Source: Paenibacillus sinopodophylli (GTDB lineage: Bacteria; Bacillota; Bacilli; Paenibacillales; Paenibacillaceae). From it: DNA of 55,758 nt. A model generated the notes under the pieces. That model searched no databases and had not been told where the DNA came from. It saw nothing but the letters and a program-made list of their open reading frames with translations. The DNA lies in contig NZ_VDBO01000022.1 of the NCBI RefSeq assembly GCF_005930355.1, forward strand, positions 1 to 55,758. Reading direction: 5' to 3'. Shown in pieces: positions 25,937 to 35,070 of the stretch. How positions within the stretch are numbered: position 1 is the first letter of the stretch; every line of letters begins with the position of its first letter. The position numbers and the translations under genes were made by a program.

Positions 25937-26848
25937 ATGGACATCCGTACAATAAAAACCTTTCAAACAATCATTAAGCACGGAAGCTTCCAGCTAGCTG
26001 CGGCAGAACTGAAATATGGACAGTCAACCGTAACTATGCACATCCAAAAGCTAGAAGCGGATCTTGGCATCAAACTGCTGGAGCGCGGCAAAAAGATACA
26101 ATTGACTGAAGCCGGACGGCTTCTCCATCAGAATGCCGATTTTTTGCTCAAAAACTATGATCATTTGCATTCAACCATGTTAGAACTTAGCCAAGGTGAA
26201 GCCGGTGTCGTTCGGCTTGGCGTAATGGAACCTACTGCAAGCTATCGCTTACCCGAAATACTTGGCCCATTTTTAGCAAAATACCCGAAGGTACAGGTGA
26301 GTATTCAGATTGGTAATACGACCGTATTAAACCAAATGTTAGATGATGGATTAATTGACCTTGCTATTTGTACCACGCCGGATACGGGCCTTTCACATAC
26401 ATTCGAGCCTTTGTTCGAGGAAGAGCTTTGCCTCCTTATCCCAACCGGACATTCACTGGCAAATAGAGACAACATTTTCTTGCGTGATCTAAAGAACGAA
26501 AAGTTGCTGTTGACCCCAACGCTCTGTCCACATCGCAAAAAACTAGAAAGCGCCCTACTTGAGAATGGTGGCAGCCCGTACAACGGTATGGAAATCGGCA
26601 ATATGGCCGCTCTCAAATTTTATGTGCAAGAGAACTTTGGTATCGCTGTCGTTCCAGTCATTACCGCAAGCCCCCTACCTGACGGTACTTTAGTTTTCAA
26701 AATAGAAGATTTACACTCTGGCTTGGTAACGGGGCTATTATTCAAAAAACAAGGTCCAGTTTTCAGTTCTTCTGCAGAGAAGCTGATTAACGTACTGCGG
26801 GAAGGCTTGAAAAACTTACAAAAAGCGTCTATTCCCAGCTTCCAGTAA
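25937..26848 (+). CDS. LysR-family transcriptional regulator
   Basis: This 303-residue regulator has the N-terminal LysR HTH (residues 1-60, QLAAAELKYGQSTVTMHIQKLEADLGIKLLER) and a C-terminal effector-binding domain with FEEELCLLIPTGHSL and NFGIAVVPV. AGGAGG lies 8-9 nt before the ATG. It is divergent from the monooxygenase/ABC/CoA-transferase operon and is the obvious candidate activator, responding to a substrate or pathway intermediate. Members near sulfur genes often sense sulfur status, but the ligand here is unknown. A strong terminator follows. Confidence 0.9.
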   Translation: MDIRTIKTFQTIIKHGSFQLAAAELKYGQSTVTMHIQKLEADLGIKLLERGKKIQLTEAGRLLHQNADFLLKNYDHLHSTMLELSQGEAGVVRLGVMEPTASYRLPEILGPFLAKYPKVQVSIQIGNTTVLNQMLDDGLIDLAICTTPDTGLSHTFEPLFEEELCLLIPTGHSLANRDNIFLRDLKNEKLLLTPTLCPHRKKLESALLENGGSPYNGMEIGNMAALKFYVQENFGIAVVPVITASPLPDGTLVFKIEDLHSGLVTGLLFKKQGPVFSSSAEKLINVLREGLKNLQKASIPSFQ

Positions 26849-26898
26849 AATCTAATTCTGTATACTGCTCTATTTCGATGTCAGCAAGAATAGTCTGC

Positions 26899-26956
26899 AA
26901 AAAAAAGAGGAGATTCCATAAGCATTCTTTCTGCTTAAGGATCTGCCTCTTTTTTT
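26899..26956. terminator. Terminator of the LysR gene
   Basis: AAAGAGGAGATTCCATAAGCA and TGCTTAAGGATCTGCCTCTTT form a long stem with two mismatches, followed by a T-run. An A-run on the other side would also allow use on the minus strand. Confidence 0.8.
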
Positions 26957-27389
26957 GCACAAACGAACAGCAATTCAATATAGGGGGAGGTCCTTCATTG
27001 TGAATGAATTTGAATCTCCTATTGAAACCACATAGGGCTATATAAAATAAATCGTGATAATCCATCACATTACCTGACAAATGAATGTCAGTAGTAATGA
27101 AGATTGCAAATTCTTATCATCAGTTTTGATCTAATTGAAAGTTAAATCATGAACCGGTCATCATAGATTGATTATCCAGTTTCTGAGTTCCACTTTTTAT
27201 TTTCATAAATATAATATCTAAGTACTGGATAATCACCAATATAGTTGAGAATAAGAATTATAGACATCTAAAATTAAATCAGTTAAAGTAGTGCCTATTA
27301 ATATTTCAAAGCCATACAACTCTATTAAGTTGAAAGACTAAGATTATCATGAAACTTAGAGGTGCTCTGATGTCATTTATTTAGCGCCA
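26957..27389. other. Gene-free stretch
   Basis: No supported gene. A/T-rich sequence upstream of a decayed transporter gene; its former promoter would be here. Confidence 0.3.
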
Positions 27390-28470
27390 ATGTATAAACC
27401 GACTAAAGAACGGATTAAAGTTTTACCTATTTTATTCTCCTTTATTTTAGCTGCTTTTATAGGGACTTTTAATGAGACAACACTTAATGTGACACTTACC
27501 AGATAAATGCATACTTTAATGTAACAGAAAATACAATTCAATGGTTAACTACGGGATATCTGCTTGTTACAAGGTATACTCGTTCTACTCTCCGCTTTGA
27601 TAATACATTGGTTCTCAGCAAGAAAACTCTTTTGGCATAGGTGACTTTTTCTATCTTGAGTGCTCTAATCGGGAAAAAGCAGATAACTTTAATATATTGA
27701 GGGTAGAACGTACTTTCAAGTAGTAGGGACAGCACTATTGTTACTCTTGATGCTCAGCTCGTTTTAGTTATCTTTCCGGTGAAAAAGCGTAGTGCAGTAA
27801 TAGATTTGTCTCACTCGTTTTCACAGTAACACCGGCAGTGGCTCCAACTATTTCAGGATCTTTGATCACCAAACCTAGTGTGATATGCTACCGTTGGATT
27901 GTGAGGCATCGTTTTCGGACTAAGTAAAATCAGGAGAAGCAGACTTAAATTAGGAAAGTCCAATGGTACTGATTTCCATGATAGTTAGACATAACGCCCT
28001 TGATCTTTTATCATTAGACAGCTACGCATGGAAAAACTCTCACTCAATTTAATAGCTTTTACATAACAGATGTCGAAATAGTCACCTTCTGGGTATTCTT
28101 CTGCAAGATGATCATTTTATCATCAAAGCTGATATTTCCAATTTTCTTGATTCAAGTAATAAGTATGGATACATTGTCTGCTGGACTGATACTTCTTCCT
28201 AAAGGACTTGCATTTGTTTTACTATCACTTATTGGTCGACTGTTTGATAGTTGGAGCCTGAATGGTAGTCATCCCAGAAATTACGATGACTACGACCATG
28301 ATCTGGTCTTTCACAGGTATTTCTTCGACTTCACCGATCGCTATTATTATTATTTTACATTGCTTGCGAATGATATAGATCATTCAATTTGTATAACCTG
28401 AATTTGATGGAGAAAAACACTACTGCCATAAATATGTCAGTAATATTTTTGATAGGAATCGAGAATGCTC
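27390..28470 (+). pseudogene. Decayed MFS drug exporter (EmrB/QacA, DHA2 type)
   Basis: The start reads LPILFSFILAAFIGTFNETTLNVTLT, then stops at 27503. In other frames further pieces of the family appear in order: NTIQWLTTGYLLVT near 27530, PAVAPTISGSLI near 27830, and LIFPIFLIQVISMDTLSAGL with ILLPKGLAFVLLSLIGRLFD at 28108-28250. These match successive segments of 14-helix multidrug exporters. Many stops, frameshifts and deletions show it is dead. Confidence 0.75.
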
Positions 28471-28600
28471 TCAACCGTTAATGATTTCATTTCTGGACTC
28501 TAGCGAGTACATAGCTTCTATTACGAATAAGTCATAAGGGTGCAAATGCAATGCGAAATGATGATTACTTTGACTACGTGGTTGTATTGGAGCAGATACA

Positions 28601-28741
28601 ATGGTGCAGCATGAGGGTTACTTGGAGGACGCTGAGGGTACTCATGTCAAAATTTTGAATGATTCAGAAGTTTGGGTAATACCGAATGAAGATTTCGTCA
28701 AGATAACTCCTATTTTCCCAAAACGATTTAAAAGCGTATAA
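28601..28741 (+). pseudogene. Small hypothetical fragment
   Basis: A 46-codon frame from ATG 28601 reads GYLEDAEGTHVKILNDSEVW and WVIPNEDFVKITP. An overlapping upstream frame (MRNDDYFDYVVVLEQI, from about 28550) may be its original N-terminus, separated by a frameshift. It has the look of a small immunity-type or hypothetical protein, but I cannot place it. Confidence 0.35.
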
Positions 28742-28767
28742 ATTTCCGCTTTCCAACACAGAGTTCG

Positions 28768-28986
28768 CTAATTATCTGTTTCACACCTCTCGCAATAATA
28801 GTATTTCATATAAACATATAACCCGACCATTCCAAGGCCTATAATAGATCTATGAAAACGCTTAGGAAGAAACCATGCTATGTTCACGCCCACCATTCTG
28901 ATTGCCAACATGTAAATCAACCCAGTTAACCTCGATTCTATAACAATGTTCTCACTCTTTCGTAATGCTGAAAAGTCTATCCTCAC
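28768..28986 (-). CDS. Hypothetical small membrane protein
   Basis: This is a 72-residue frame from GTG with AGGGA 4 nt upstream. It has two hydrophobic stretches (LIYMLAIRMVGVNIAWFL and SIIGLGMVGLYVYM) and ends in a Cys-containing tail YYYCERCETDN. It is not recognised. In a pseudogene-rich area it could be chance coding, so confidence is low. Confidence 0.3.
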   Translation of the reverse strand: MRIDFSALRKSENIVIESRLTGLIYMLAIRMVGVNIAWFLPKRFHRSIIGLGMVGLYVYMKYYYCERCETDN

Positions 28987-29148
28987 ATTCCCTGATGCTA
29001 TTTATCGGCTGGCGAACAAAAACCTTAAATAGTTCAGCGTCTCAGAATCCTTTAATTGTTGTTTTAGACTTTATACCCCTTACTCTACATTAACCCATGC
29101 TAGATGACAGAAGATCTCCATAGCCATGTACTGTTGCAAGAATTTGCT

Positions 29149-29376
29149 TTAGAAGAGATGTACTATCTTGGTTGCTTCTTCATTCAGAGTGATTTCTACT
29201 TGATTACGCGTAAAATAACATTTAATAATACCACCATATAACGACTGCAACTCATCATTATATGTAATATGAACTTTATCGAGACCTACTTCTACATCTT
29301 CCTCATTTAGATTCAATGTTTTTTGAAGAAGCACACATTCTTGAGTATCAAATTCGTCGTCAGCAAAACCAATCAT
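29149..29376 (-). CDS. Imm10-like immunity protein, N-terminally short
   Basis: This 75-residue protein resembles the C-terminal part of Imm10-family proteins, which neutralise polymorphic toxins in the cytoplasm: MIGFADDEFDTQECVLLQ, DKVHITYNDELQSLYGGI and a closing strand EITLNEEATKIV. Full-length members are usually longer by about 40 residues at the N-terminus, and here the sequence upstream does not supply them, so the gene may be truncated. No toxin gene is next to it. Starts with ATG; GAGATGGGA lies just upstream. Confidence 0.5.
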   Translation of the reverse strand: MIGFADDEFDTQECVLLQKTLNLNEEDVEVGLDKVHITYNDELQSLYGGIIKCYFTRNQVEITLNEEATKIVHLF

Positions 29377-29662
29377 TAATATCCCATCTCTTCATCGATT
29401 TATGCGTTTAAAATCCGCATCCAACGTAAAATTCATCTTTAACTCCATTTATCTCTTCTTAATTGTTTGCAGACCAATTCTATTTTTGTCCATTCTGTCT
29501 CCATTGATAATTAATGCTTGCTCTTCATCCAGTAAAACTTTTTTTTCTCTAGCAACTGTAGCCTAATTCACAATAACTTGCCAGAACACAATCAGAATGA
29601 TAATAACACATATTGGAAATATTCTGCCATTTCGTTTAAAAGCTTAACTAAATCCTATAACA

Positions 29663-29870
29663 TAGCCTTCAGCAGACAGGACAATTTAATACCAATTAAA
29701 AAAGCCACCTGGAAGGGTGACTTGCACTCATAATGAGTGCAAAAGGAGTGGAGAGTCCCGTCCTGAACCTGTAGCTTTTAGAGTGATGTACTTTCATATA
29801 GTGCTTAATGCCATCCGATCACCTCAGTTGCTTTCGAATCCAATATTGCTTCATTATAGGAATGCTGCCC
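29663..29870 (-). repeat. Repeat family A, copy 3
   Basis: Same unit as at 5126-5330, including the outer block CCTTCAGCAGACAGGACAATTT. The terminator stem AGCCACC/GGTGACT (29703-29722) has one mismatch, and the core lacks about 9 nt (TATAGATAG-like segment), so this copy is decaying. It lies exactly 240 bp from copy 4 as a tandem repeat. Confidence 0.65.
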
Positions 29871-29900
29871 GTTCGGATTAACGTTTAAATAAATCTTATA

Positions 29901-30112
29901 CTTAGCCTTCAGCAGACAAAACAATTTAAGAGCAATAAAAAAAGCCACCTAGAAGGGTGGCTTGCACTCATAATAAGTGCAAAAGTATAGATAGGAGTGG
30001 AGAGTCCTGTCCTTAACCTGTAGTTTTTTAGAGTTGCGTATTTTCATACCGTGCCTGATACCAACCGAGCCACTGTCTCAAATCTCATCTTTCTATATAC
30101 TAGGAATGCTAC
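29901..30112 (-). repeat. Repeat family A, copy 4
   Basis: Tandem neighbour of copy 3 with the same outer block (CCTTCAGCAGACAAAACAATTT). It has an intact terminator stem AGCCACC/GGTGGCT with U-run on the minus strand, the GCACTC-type hairpin and the full core. It sits downstream of the minus-strand gene 30264-30614. Confidence 0.7.
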
Positions 30113-30263
30113 CTATTTGCTGAACACCAAGCGATACATCAGTATCAATCGTTTTTATCAAGATCTTCAGGGAAGCGGCGCGCCCCCTTAAACTCTGCCA
30201 ATTGCGTAATAAAAAGCAGCCAATCATCATAGTGAACAACTATCGCTACCCGTTTTTTATTAC

Positions 30264-30614
30264 TCAACGATTTTCCTCATCAAATTCTAAGAATTTATCT
30301 TGTAAATCCCCATTTAATACCGCTTCTTGTCCTTTAGTTGTAAGCTTCAACTCAATTTCTAGATCTCTAAGCGATATTACACCATCTAAAATACCCAGTA
30401 ATGTTGACGTGGTATCAACCTGAACTTGTTCTATGATATTTAGAAGTATCTCTTTATTCTCTTCTGGCAGTTCCTCAAATAGTTGCATAGCTCTCTTCCA
30501 ATAAGGGTCCGTTATTGTCGTTATATCAGTCTTAGTAAAAATATTGCGATATATCTCAAGGTTATCTCTAACTATTAATTGATAAATATCCTTAATAAAT
30601 TCTTCATCATTCAT
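30264..30614 (-). CDS. Hypothetical acidic protein (immunity-like)
   Basis: This 116-residue, acidic, all-helical-looking protein starts with a good AAGGGG site 9 nt upstream of its ATG. Residues ~45-75 (LFEELPEENKEILLNIIEQVQ) form an amphipathic helix; the C-terminus is charged. I do not recognise the family. Size, acidity and neighbours (Imm10-like, DUF5071) suggest an orphan immunity protein, by inference. No membrane segment or signal peptide. Confidence 0.55.
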   Translation of the reverse strand: MNDEEFIKDIYQLIVRDNLEIYRNIFTKTDITTITDPYWKRAMQLFEELPEENKEILLNIIEQVQVDTTSTLLGILDGVISLRDLEIELKLTTKGQEAVLNGDLQDKFLEFDEENR

Positions 30615-30689
30615 TTTGTCTTATCCCCTTTAGATTAAAAAATCACTCATAGCATCAGTTTATTATATCGTAGATATTCAAGACTACAT

Positions 30690-30740
30690 TTATCCTGCAC
30701 AGTTAGCGTAATGAAGCAGCCGATCAATGGTAAGCGTCAA
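30690..30740. repeat. REP-like element, degenerate
   Basis: ATCCTGCACAGTTAGCGTAATGAAGCAGCCGATC is nearly the left part of the element at 33225-33280 but lacks the second half of the hairpin. It is one of several REP-like copies in 30.6-35.1 kb. Confidence 0.5.
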
Positions 30741-30880
30741 ACAAGAAGGTGTATTGAGACAGAAAATCTCATGGGTTGAAGACCGCAAGCTCTGTGTTAT
30801 GTACACGGGGCGTCCAGTTTTCAGCTTTCACTGACTTCCTAGACAGCCCGCTTCTTTGCCAAGGTATTCCAACAATTAAA

Positions 30881-31147
30881 TCATGGAGTCAACCTGTTTT
30901 TTAGATCATTATTAATATACTTATCCCATCCAATATCTTTAATATGCCAGTCTGTCGCTTCTCTAACTACACCATATTTATTTTTTGTCCCTTCCTTCCC
31001 AGCAAAAAACTCAATTGGATTATCCCATTCTGTCTCACATTCGTTACAATACAGGAAGCATGTACTTGTTTTTTGTTCTTCTACAATTAAAATCCAGCCT
31101 TGACTACAAACGTTACAATTAGAAACAGGATATTCTTCCATTGACAT
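30881..31147 (-). CDS. Hypothetical protein with two CxxC pairs
   Basis: This small cytoplasmic protein of about 88 residues has CNVCSQGW near the N-terminus and CNECETEW about 20 residues later, a treble-clef/zinc-ribbon-like arrangement that would bind one zinc. The remainder is aromatic and charged (GWDKYI near the end). The best start is ATG 31147 with AGAGG 8 nt upstream; an in-frame GTG three codons earlier is possible. Family not recognised; small zinc-ribbon proteins of this kind often sit among immunity genes. Confidence 0.6.
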   Translation of the reverse strand: MSMEEYPVSNCNVCSQGWILIVEEQKTSTCFLYCNECETEWDNPIEFFAGKEGTKNKYGVVREATDWHIKDIGWDKYINNDLKNRLTP

Positions 31148-31309
31148 TAGCAACACCTCTTTATTTAACTGGATAGCCAGTTAGTATTTTATTGGTATTT
31201 TCCATAACTACCACCTACCTACTCATATTCAATCGTTATTCTCACATTCGCTAATTTTGCTGCAAATTCCTGCTCTTAGTTCAACTAAAAGCAGCCGGAC
31301 CTAATTTCA

Positions 31310-32087
31310 CCAGCTGCTTAGATGTATTGAACCTCGTCAGCGTCAAAAACCAGATCCACCGCTGGGTCGACATTATGTTTCCAGAAATGAGGCAGGTATA
31401 CAAGCACCTTATTGGCTCCGGCTCGCTCGCTACACTGCGTCTCTTTCCAATGCCTACTTATCTTCAAAAACTCTCCGTATGTCAAGTAATCGCCGGCTGG
31501 AAAATAGTCATGAAACGACACAGCGGTGAACGAAGAGCTGGTGAACTGCTGGCACTGGCAGTTCACTCGGTCGGCGCAAAGCATGCTGAGAGAGCCTACA
31601 AACTTCATATACAACAGCTCCTCGCCGAATACGATCTAGCTAAGGAGCAACTGCAGGTCATCGAGGATGAAGTCGCGGCTGCAACTGATTCCACAATCCG
31701 AGCCGTTGCTAGCCGTTGGGTATGAGTATCCAGTCAGTCGCCGCCATTCTCGGTGAAGCTGGGGATCTCAGTGGCTATGCACATGGTAACGCGTTGCTAC
31801 GGCATGCCGGCCTTAAGCTGGCTGAAGCGAGTTCAGGCAAATGGAAGGGTCAGATATCCATCAGCAAACGTGGCCGACATGCTCTTTTCATGGCAACCAT
31901 GGCCCTCATCATGAACGATGTATCGTTTAAACGACAGCACGAAGTGAATGTTAAGATGAAAAACATGAAGCCAATGCGCTCCGTGATGAAGCTTTGCGGC
32001 AAGTTGGCTCGCCTCCTAGTTGCTATGGCACATAGCGGCGAAGCTTATGAACCGGATCGAGCTCATTCTATAAAACAAACTGCTTAG
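31310..32087 (+). pseudogene. IS110-family transposase, C-terminal half, frameshifted
   Basis: Two frames, 31310-31690 and 31716-32087, together match the second half of an IS110 transposase: NQIHRWVDIMFPEMRQVY, LAEYDLAKEQLQVIEDEV, then AAILGEAGDLSGYAHGNALL, LRHAGLKLAEASSGKWKG and ISKRGRHALFMATMAL. The N-terminal DEDD domain is gone and a frameshift lies near 31700. It is unlike the IS110 at 35317 and so belongs to another subgroup. Confidence 0.85.
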
Positions 32088-32113
32088 CCGCTTCTCAGTT
32101 AGCACGAAAATTG

Positions 32114-32427
32114 GCTTATTCGCAGGATCTCAAGACTGCACGGAGTACCGGATTGCATTAAGCAAAAGGGCACAGACCCGTACCGTTAGGATAACCGGCC
32201 TCCACCCACCGGATAGGCGTAACGAAGGAATGAAAGGGCATCGACCCGTCGAGAAATGGGAGTGAAAGCCTCCGGAAATACGTGGAGAAGCGTGCAACAA
32301 AACAGAAAAAAAGGTGCGAAAACTCGCCCCTTCTGTTCCCGCATGCGCTTCTGTTGCCGAATTTGACGGTACACCCCTCTTCTATCCGAATAGCGATTTA
32401 TCTATTGGAGAGATCCTGCGAATAAGC
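32114..32427. repeat. 314-bp segment bounded by perfect 18-bp inverted repeats
   Basis: GCTTATTCGCAGGATCTC at 32114-32131 is exactly inverted at 32410-32427. The inside holds short stems (AGGGCACAGACCCG, AGGGCATCGACCCG) and no gene. It lies in the 3' non-coding part of the IS110 remnant, where IS1111-group elements carry their bridge RNA, so it could be that RNA region, or a separate MITE-like insertion. Confidence 0.55.
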
Positions 32428-32485
32428 GAGCATTCGTGAGAAAACTATATTTTACCGAAGGAGCTGAATCCAGGAACGTAATTGA

Positions 32486-33130
32486 CTAGAAAGTCTTGAT
32501 CGACCAAGAATCAGCAAAGATATAGATTGCTGAGGAAGAAAAAAACAAATAAAACAATCTTTTATTAAGAATCGAATCATTTTTTTCGATTTCTAAATGT
32601 TTAAGGGAATAATCAATAACTGGAGCTTCTCCGTCAGATAAGATAGTTAAATCCCTGATGTCCTCCAACGCAAGTTCGATTACTGCACCATCTTTTTGGT
32701 AGATGAAATGACTGATGTTAATAAAGGTTAAATCTGCATATTCACGCTCCCACGAATCCAGTAGGATATTTGCAATAAGATTGTGTTTATCATAGCGAAA
32801 GCTTATAAGTTCAGAGTCATGTAAACCTTGATGTTCATTATAATCTGTTGGTAAGCTCTGATATGGTAAGCTTAATGGCATTCCCTTTAAGTCATGCAGT
32901 TTCGGGCCTATCGGAGAACCAGCCATACATTCAAACCAAAATAGCTGATAATCAGCTGCAGGACTCTCCATCGTTTTCAATCTTCGTATTAGCTCAGAAT
33001 GAGACTCCGTCCACACTTCACGAGTTAATTTCCTCAACTTATTATAAGACCTCTTATACTGATTTTCTGGTATATCAAACCATGCCAGTCGATAAGTAAT
33101 GTCGCAAATTGTATCTATCTTACTTGCCAT
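32486..33130 (-). CDS. Hypothetical protein (immunity-like)
   Basis: This 214-residue protein has a run of G before the ATG as ribosome binding site. It appears cytoplasmic, rich in aromatic and acidic residues, with GLHDSELISFRYDKHNLIANI in the middle: an HDS...I sequence like that of several small immunity-type domains that begin with a short His-Asp strand motif. The last ~25 residues are hydrophobic (LFYLFFSSSAIYIFADSW), which is unusual and may show that the frame has shifted into non-native sequence near the end. Family not recognised. Confidence 0.55.
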   Translation of the reverse strand: MASKIDTICDITYRLAWFDIPENQYKRSYNKLRKLTREVWTESHSELIRRLKTMESPAADYQLFWFECMAGSPIGPKLHDLKGMPLSLPYQSLPTDYNEHQGLHDSELISFRYDKHNLIANILLDSWEREYADLTFINISHFIYQKDGAVIELALEDIRDLTILSDGEAPVIDYSLKHLEIEKNDSILNKRLFYLFFSSSAIYIFADSWSIKTF

Positions 33131-33224
33131 AGAGCCCCCCCCTTAATTGATTTTAATTTATCATTTATATGATACCTTTCATTGTGCCAACATTAAAGAA
33201 TTCTATCACTGCCCACCGAGTAAT

Positions 33225-33320
33225 CCTGCCAGTTAGCGTAATGAAGCAGCCGATCATTGTGATCGGCTGCTTCTGTGTTTTTATTGAACTAACGTTCACC
33301 GTTAGCTTAATGCCCCGATG
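33225..33320. repeat. REP-like element with strong hairpin
   Basis: CCTGCCAGTTAGCGTAATGA is followed by the hairpin AGCAGCCGATCATTGTGATCGGCTGCT, TTTTT, then TTGAACTAACG-ttcac-CGTTAGCTTAA. The U-run follows the hairpin on the plus strand although the flanking genes are on the minus strand. Confidence 0.6.
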
Positions 33321-33354
33321 CATAAATATGGTGTTATAAGACATTGCATACTTA

Positions 33355-33742
33355 TTAGAATAGGCTTTCATAAACTTCTCTTGCTCCCTGATCTATCTCA
33401 CAAAGTTTCTCATTACGGGTCGGATTTTGTATTATTCTAAGTAGATCTGCTTTTATTAGCTCTCGCATATCTAAAGACAGTTCAGGTAATAGGAAATGAA
33501 TGCATGCGAATTGCCAACAGTCATCATTGCTATTCAATACCTTCTGTATTTGCGGCACTACGTCAATAAGTTTTAATTGGGGAATTATCTTACACAGCTG
33601 GCCAATTAATGTCTTGAATCCATTCAAATAAATCATCCTTAATTGGTCCAAGATCAGTTTCATCATGATTAATATTTTTTAATTTGTCGATTGTATCCAT
33701 ATCGTGCTTATGTTGTGGAATTAAATCTTTAATATCTTTCAA
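33355..33742 (-). pseudogene. DUF5071-like gene broken by a frameshift
   Basis: From TTG 33742 (AGGAG site 7-8 nt upstream) the frame reads DLIPQHKHDMDTIDKLKNIN and LFEWIQDINWPA, then a stop at about 33598. In the next frame the protein continues with KIIPQLKLIDVVPQIQKVL, SNDDCWQFACIHFLLPEL and NPTRNEKLCEID. Together they cover a full DUF5071 domain, a small helical repeat protein found among immunity genes. One missing base around GGCCAGCTGTGTAAG explains the break. Confidence 0.7.
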
Positions 33743-33844
33743 TTAGTTCACTCCTGATTGAGGATAGTGGAAATTGCTGTGTCATATAAGAACTAATCTC
33801 CGAACTACTCAAATTCGCCGTATTTGATTTATTCGCTAATTTAT

Positions 33845-33947
33845 TGAACTATCCTGCCAGTTAGCATAATGAAAAAATGGAGCAGTTGCAGATCGCAATT
33901 GCTCCATAGTGCGTTGAACTATCGTTCCCAGATAGTTCAACGCAATT
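33845..33947. repeat. REP-like element with second perfect palindrome
   Basis: TTGAACTATCCTGCCAGTTA and GCATAATGA are followed by a hairpin GGAGCAGTTGC/GCAATTGCTCC. A perfect palindrome GCGTTGAACTATC-gttccca-GATAGTTCAACGC (33911-33943) follows. It lies directly after the stop of the 33937-34308 gene, overlapping its end. Confidence 0.6.
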
Positions 33948-34308
33948 GGCTAATAATTTCGATTCTCAAGCAGGTAATTGTGCTGTCCATCATAGGGATT
34001 TCCATAAGACATCTGTAAAGTTGAACTCCATTGATTTCAACGTCTTGAATTAATATATCATGAATAAAGAAGTCAGAATCACCGGGTTTACTCGGGATAG
34101 TTCCTGTTATACCTTCCAGCCAAGTGTTGAAATTCGCTGAAAAACAGTCTTTGAAAATGACGGTTGTATCATTATCATCACTAGTCGGGTCTCCATACAT
34201 CATATGTACAACATGTGATTCATGGTCATATGATAGCTTTTTTAACTTCGCATCAATATAACCTGTATCAAGTAGCCGGTTCATAATTGTACTGCAACTT
34301 GCTCTCAT
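33937..34308 (-). CDS. Hypothetical protein (immunity-like)
   Basis: This 123-residue cytoplasmic protein has a strong GGAGGAGG site 8-9 nt before its ATG. Sequence features: KLKKLSYDHESHVVHMMYGD, an early His-containing strand, then TTVIFKDCFSANFNTWLEG and a C-terminal strand TCLRIEIISQL. This layout of alternating beta strands is like several small DUF/immunity families, but I do not recognise the exact one. Its 3' end overlaps a REP-like palindrome. Confidence 0.6.
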   Translation of the reverse strand: MRASCSTIMNRLLDTGYIDAKLKKLSYDHESHVVHMMYGDPTSDDNDTTVIFKDCFSANFNTWLEGITGTIPSKPGDSDFFIHDILIQDVEINGVQLYRCLMEIPMMDSTITCLRIEIISQLR

Positions 34309-34362
34309 AACCCGATCCTCCTCCGAATTCGCACTAAATCATTATAACAAACGGTTGATGAA

Positions 34363-34470
34363 TCCTGACCGTTAGCTCAACAAGGCCGCCGTTACATACC
34401 GGCAGCCTCGTCTTCGTCTTGTTGATTATTAAGCTATAGTGTCCCGTTGGGAGCGTAACAACCATACCGA
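34363..34470. repeat. REP-like element, diverged
   Basis: GAATCCTGACCGTTAGCTCAACAAG is followed by GCCGCCG...CGGCAGCC and a second CAACAAG/CTTGTTG pairing. Same framework as at 33225 and 33845 with another hairpin insert. Confidence 0.45.
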
Positions 34471-34537
34471 CAGCTGTATGGTGCGAAACGTGAATATGGT
34501 TCTATGAGAAGCTACAGGCATCCGAATTATAACTATC

Positions 34538-34957
34538 TTAGTCAATCTTTCTTACAAATTCAGCTTGATTAGTTAAGTCTGTATTCCTGGTATGGATTTC
34601 ATAATCTTTAATTAAAATTGTTCCCGCTCTATGCTCACTATCAAATTCCGGCATATTTTCTAATCTAAAACTATTCTTATGTGATTCTTCATAAGTCGCT
34701 TTAGGTAAATGACTCGTAATATCAGGAGCAAAGAACCCTGAATCCATATAGTATCCCGATATTTCAACTTCACCTTCAAAATAAGCATTCACGGTTTCCG
34801 TTTCTTTATCATAATTAATAGAGATCAATGTTAATCCCGCTATTTGATCACCTACCTTAACCTTTGAAGGATTAAAGTGTACATAATGGTTATCAATTGA
34901 ATAATTACAACCTGTCATGAGTAAAAGTATACTAACGAGTAGCATAAATCCTTTCAA
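34538..34957 (-). CDS. Small lipoprotein of unknown function
   Basis: This is a predicted surface lipoprotein of 139 residues. The TTG-initiated frame gives a short signal sequence ending in the lipobox LMTGC (Cys at residue 17). The mature part is rich in beta strands: KVGDQIAGLTLISINYD, VNAYFEGEVEISGYYMDSGFF and GTILIKDYEIHTRN. Family not recognised. It stands alone next to the IS110 element and among immunity-type genes; A/T-rich like them. Confidence 0.6.
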   Translation of the reverse strand: MKGFMLLVSILLLMTGCNYSIDNHYVHFNPSKVKVGDQIAGLTLISINYDKETETVNAYFEGEVEISGYYMDSGFFAPDITSHLPKATYEESHKNSFRLENMPEFDSEHRAGTILIKDYEIHTRNTDLTNQAEFVRKID

Positions 34958-35070
34958 CCTGTATCATCTACAATGTCTTCTGTAGTTTCGTAAATCCTAA
35001 AATTTGTGAAAATCATAAATATCTTAATATTTAACATATTCGTGAAATGATTGAACTATCCTGCCAGTTC

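Noticed and set aside
27538..27735. Minus-strand open frame of 65 codons inside the MFS remnant
   Set aside because: It is antisense to recognisable transporter pieces and has no ribosome site or family character.
33225..33320. CRISPR-like array among the palindromic repeats
   Set aside because: Copies are far apart, irregularly spaced and of varying sequence, with no spacers of even length and no cas genes.
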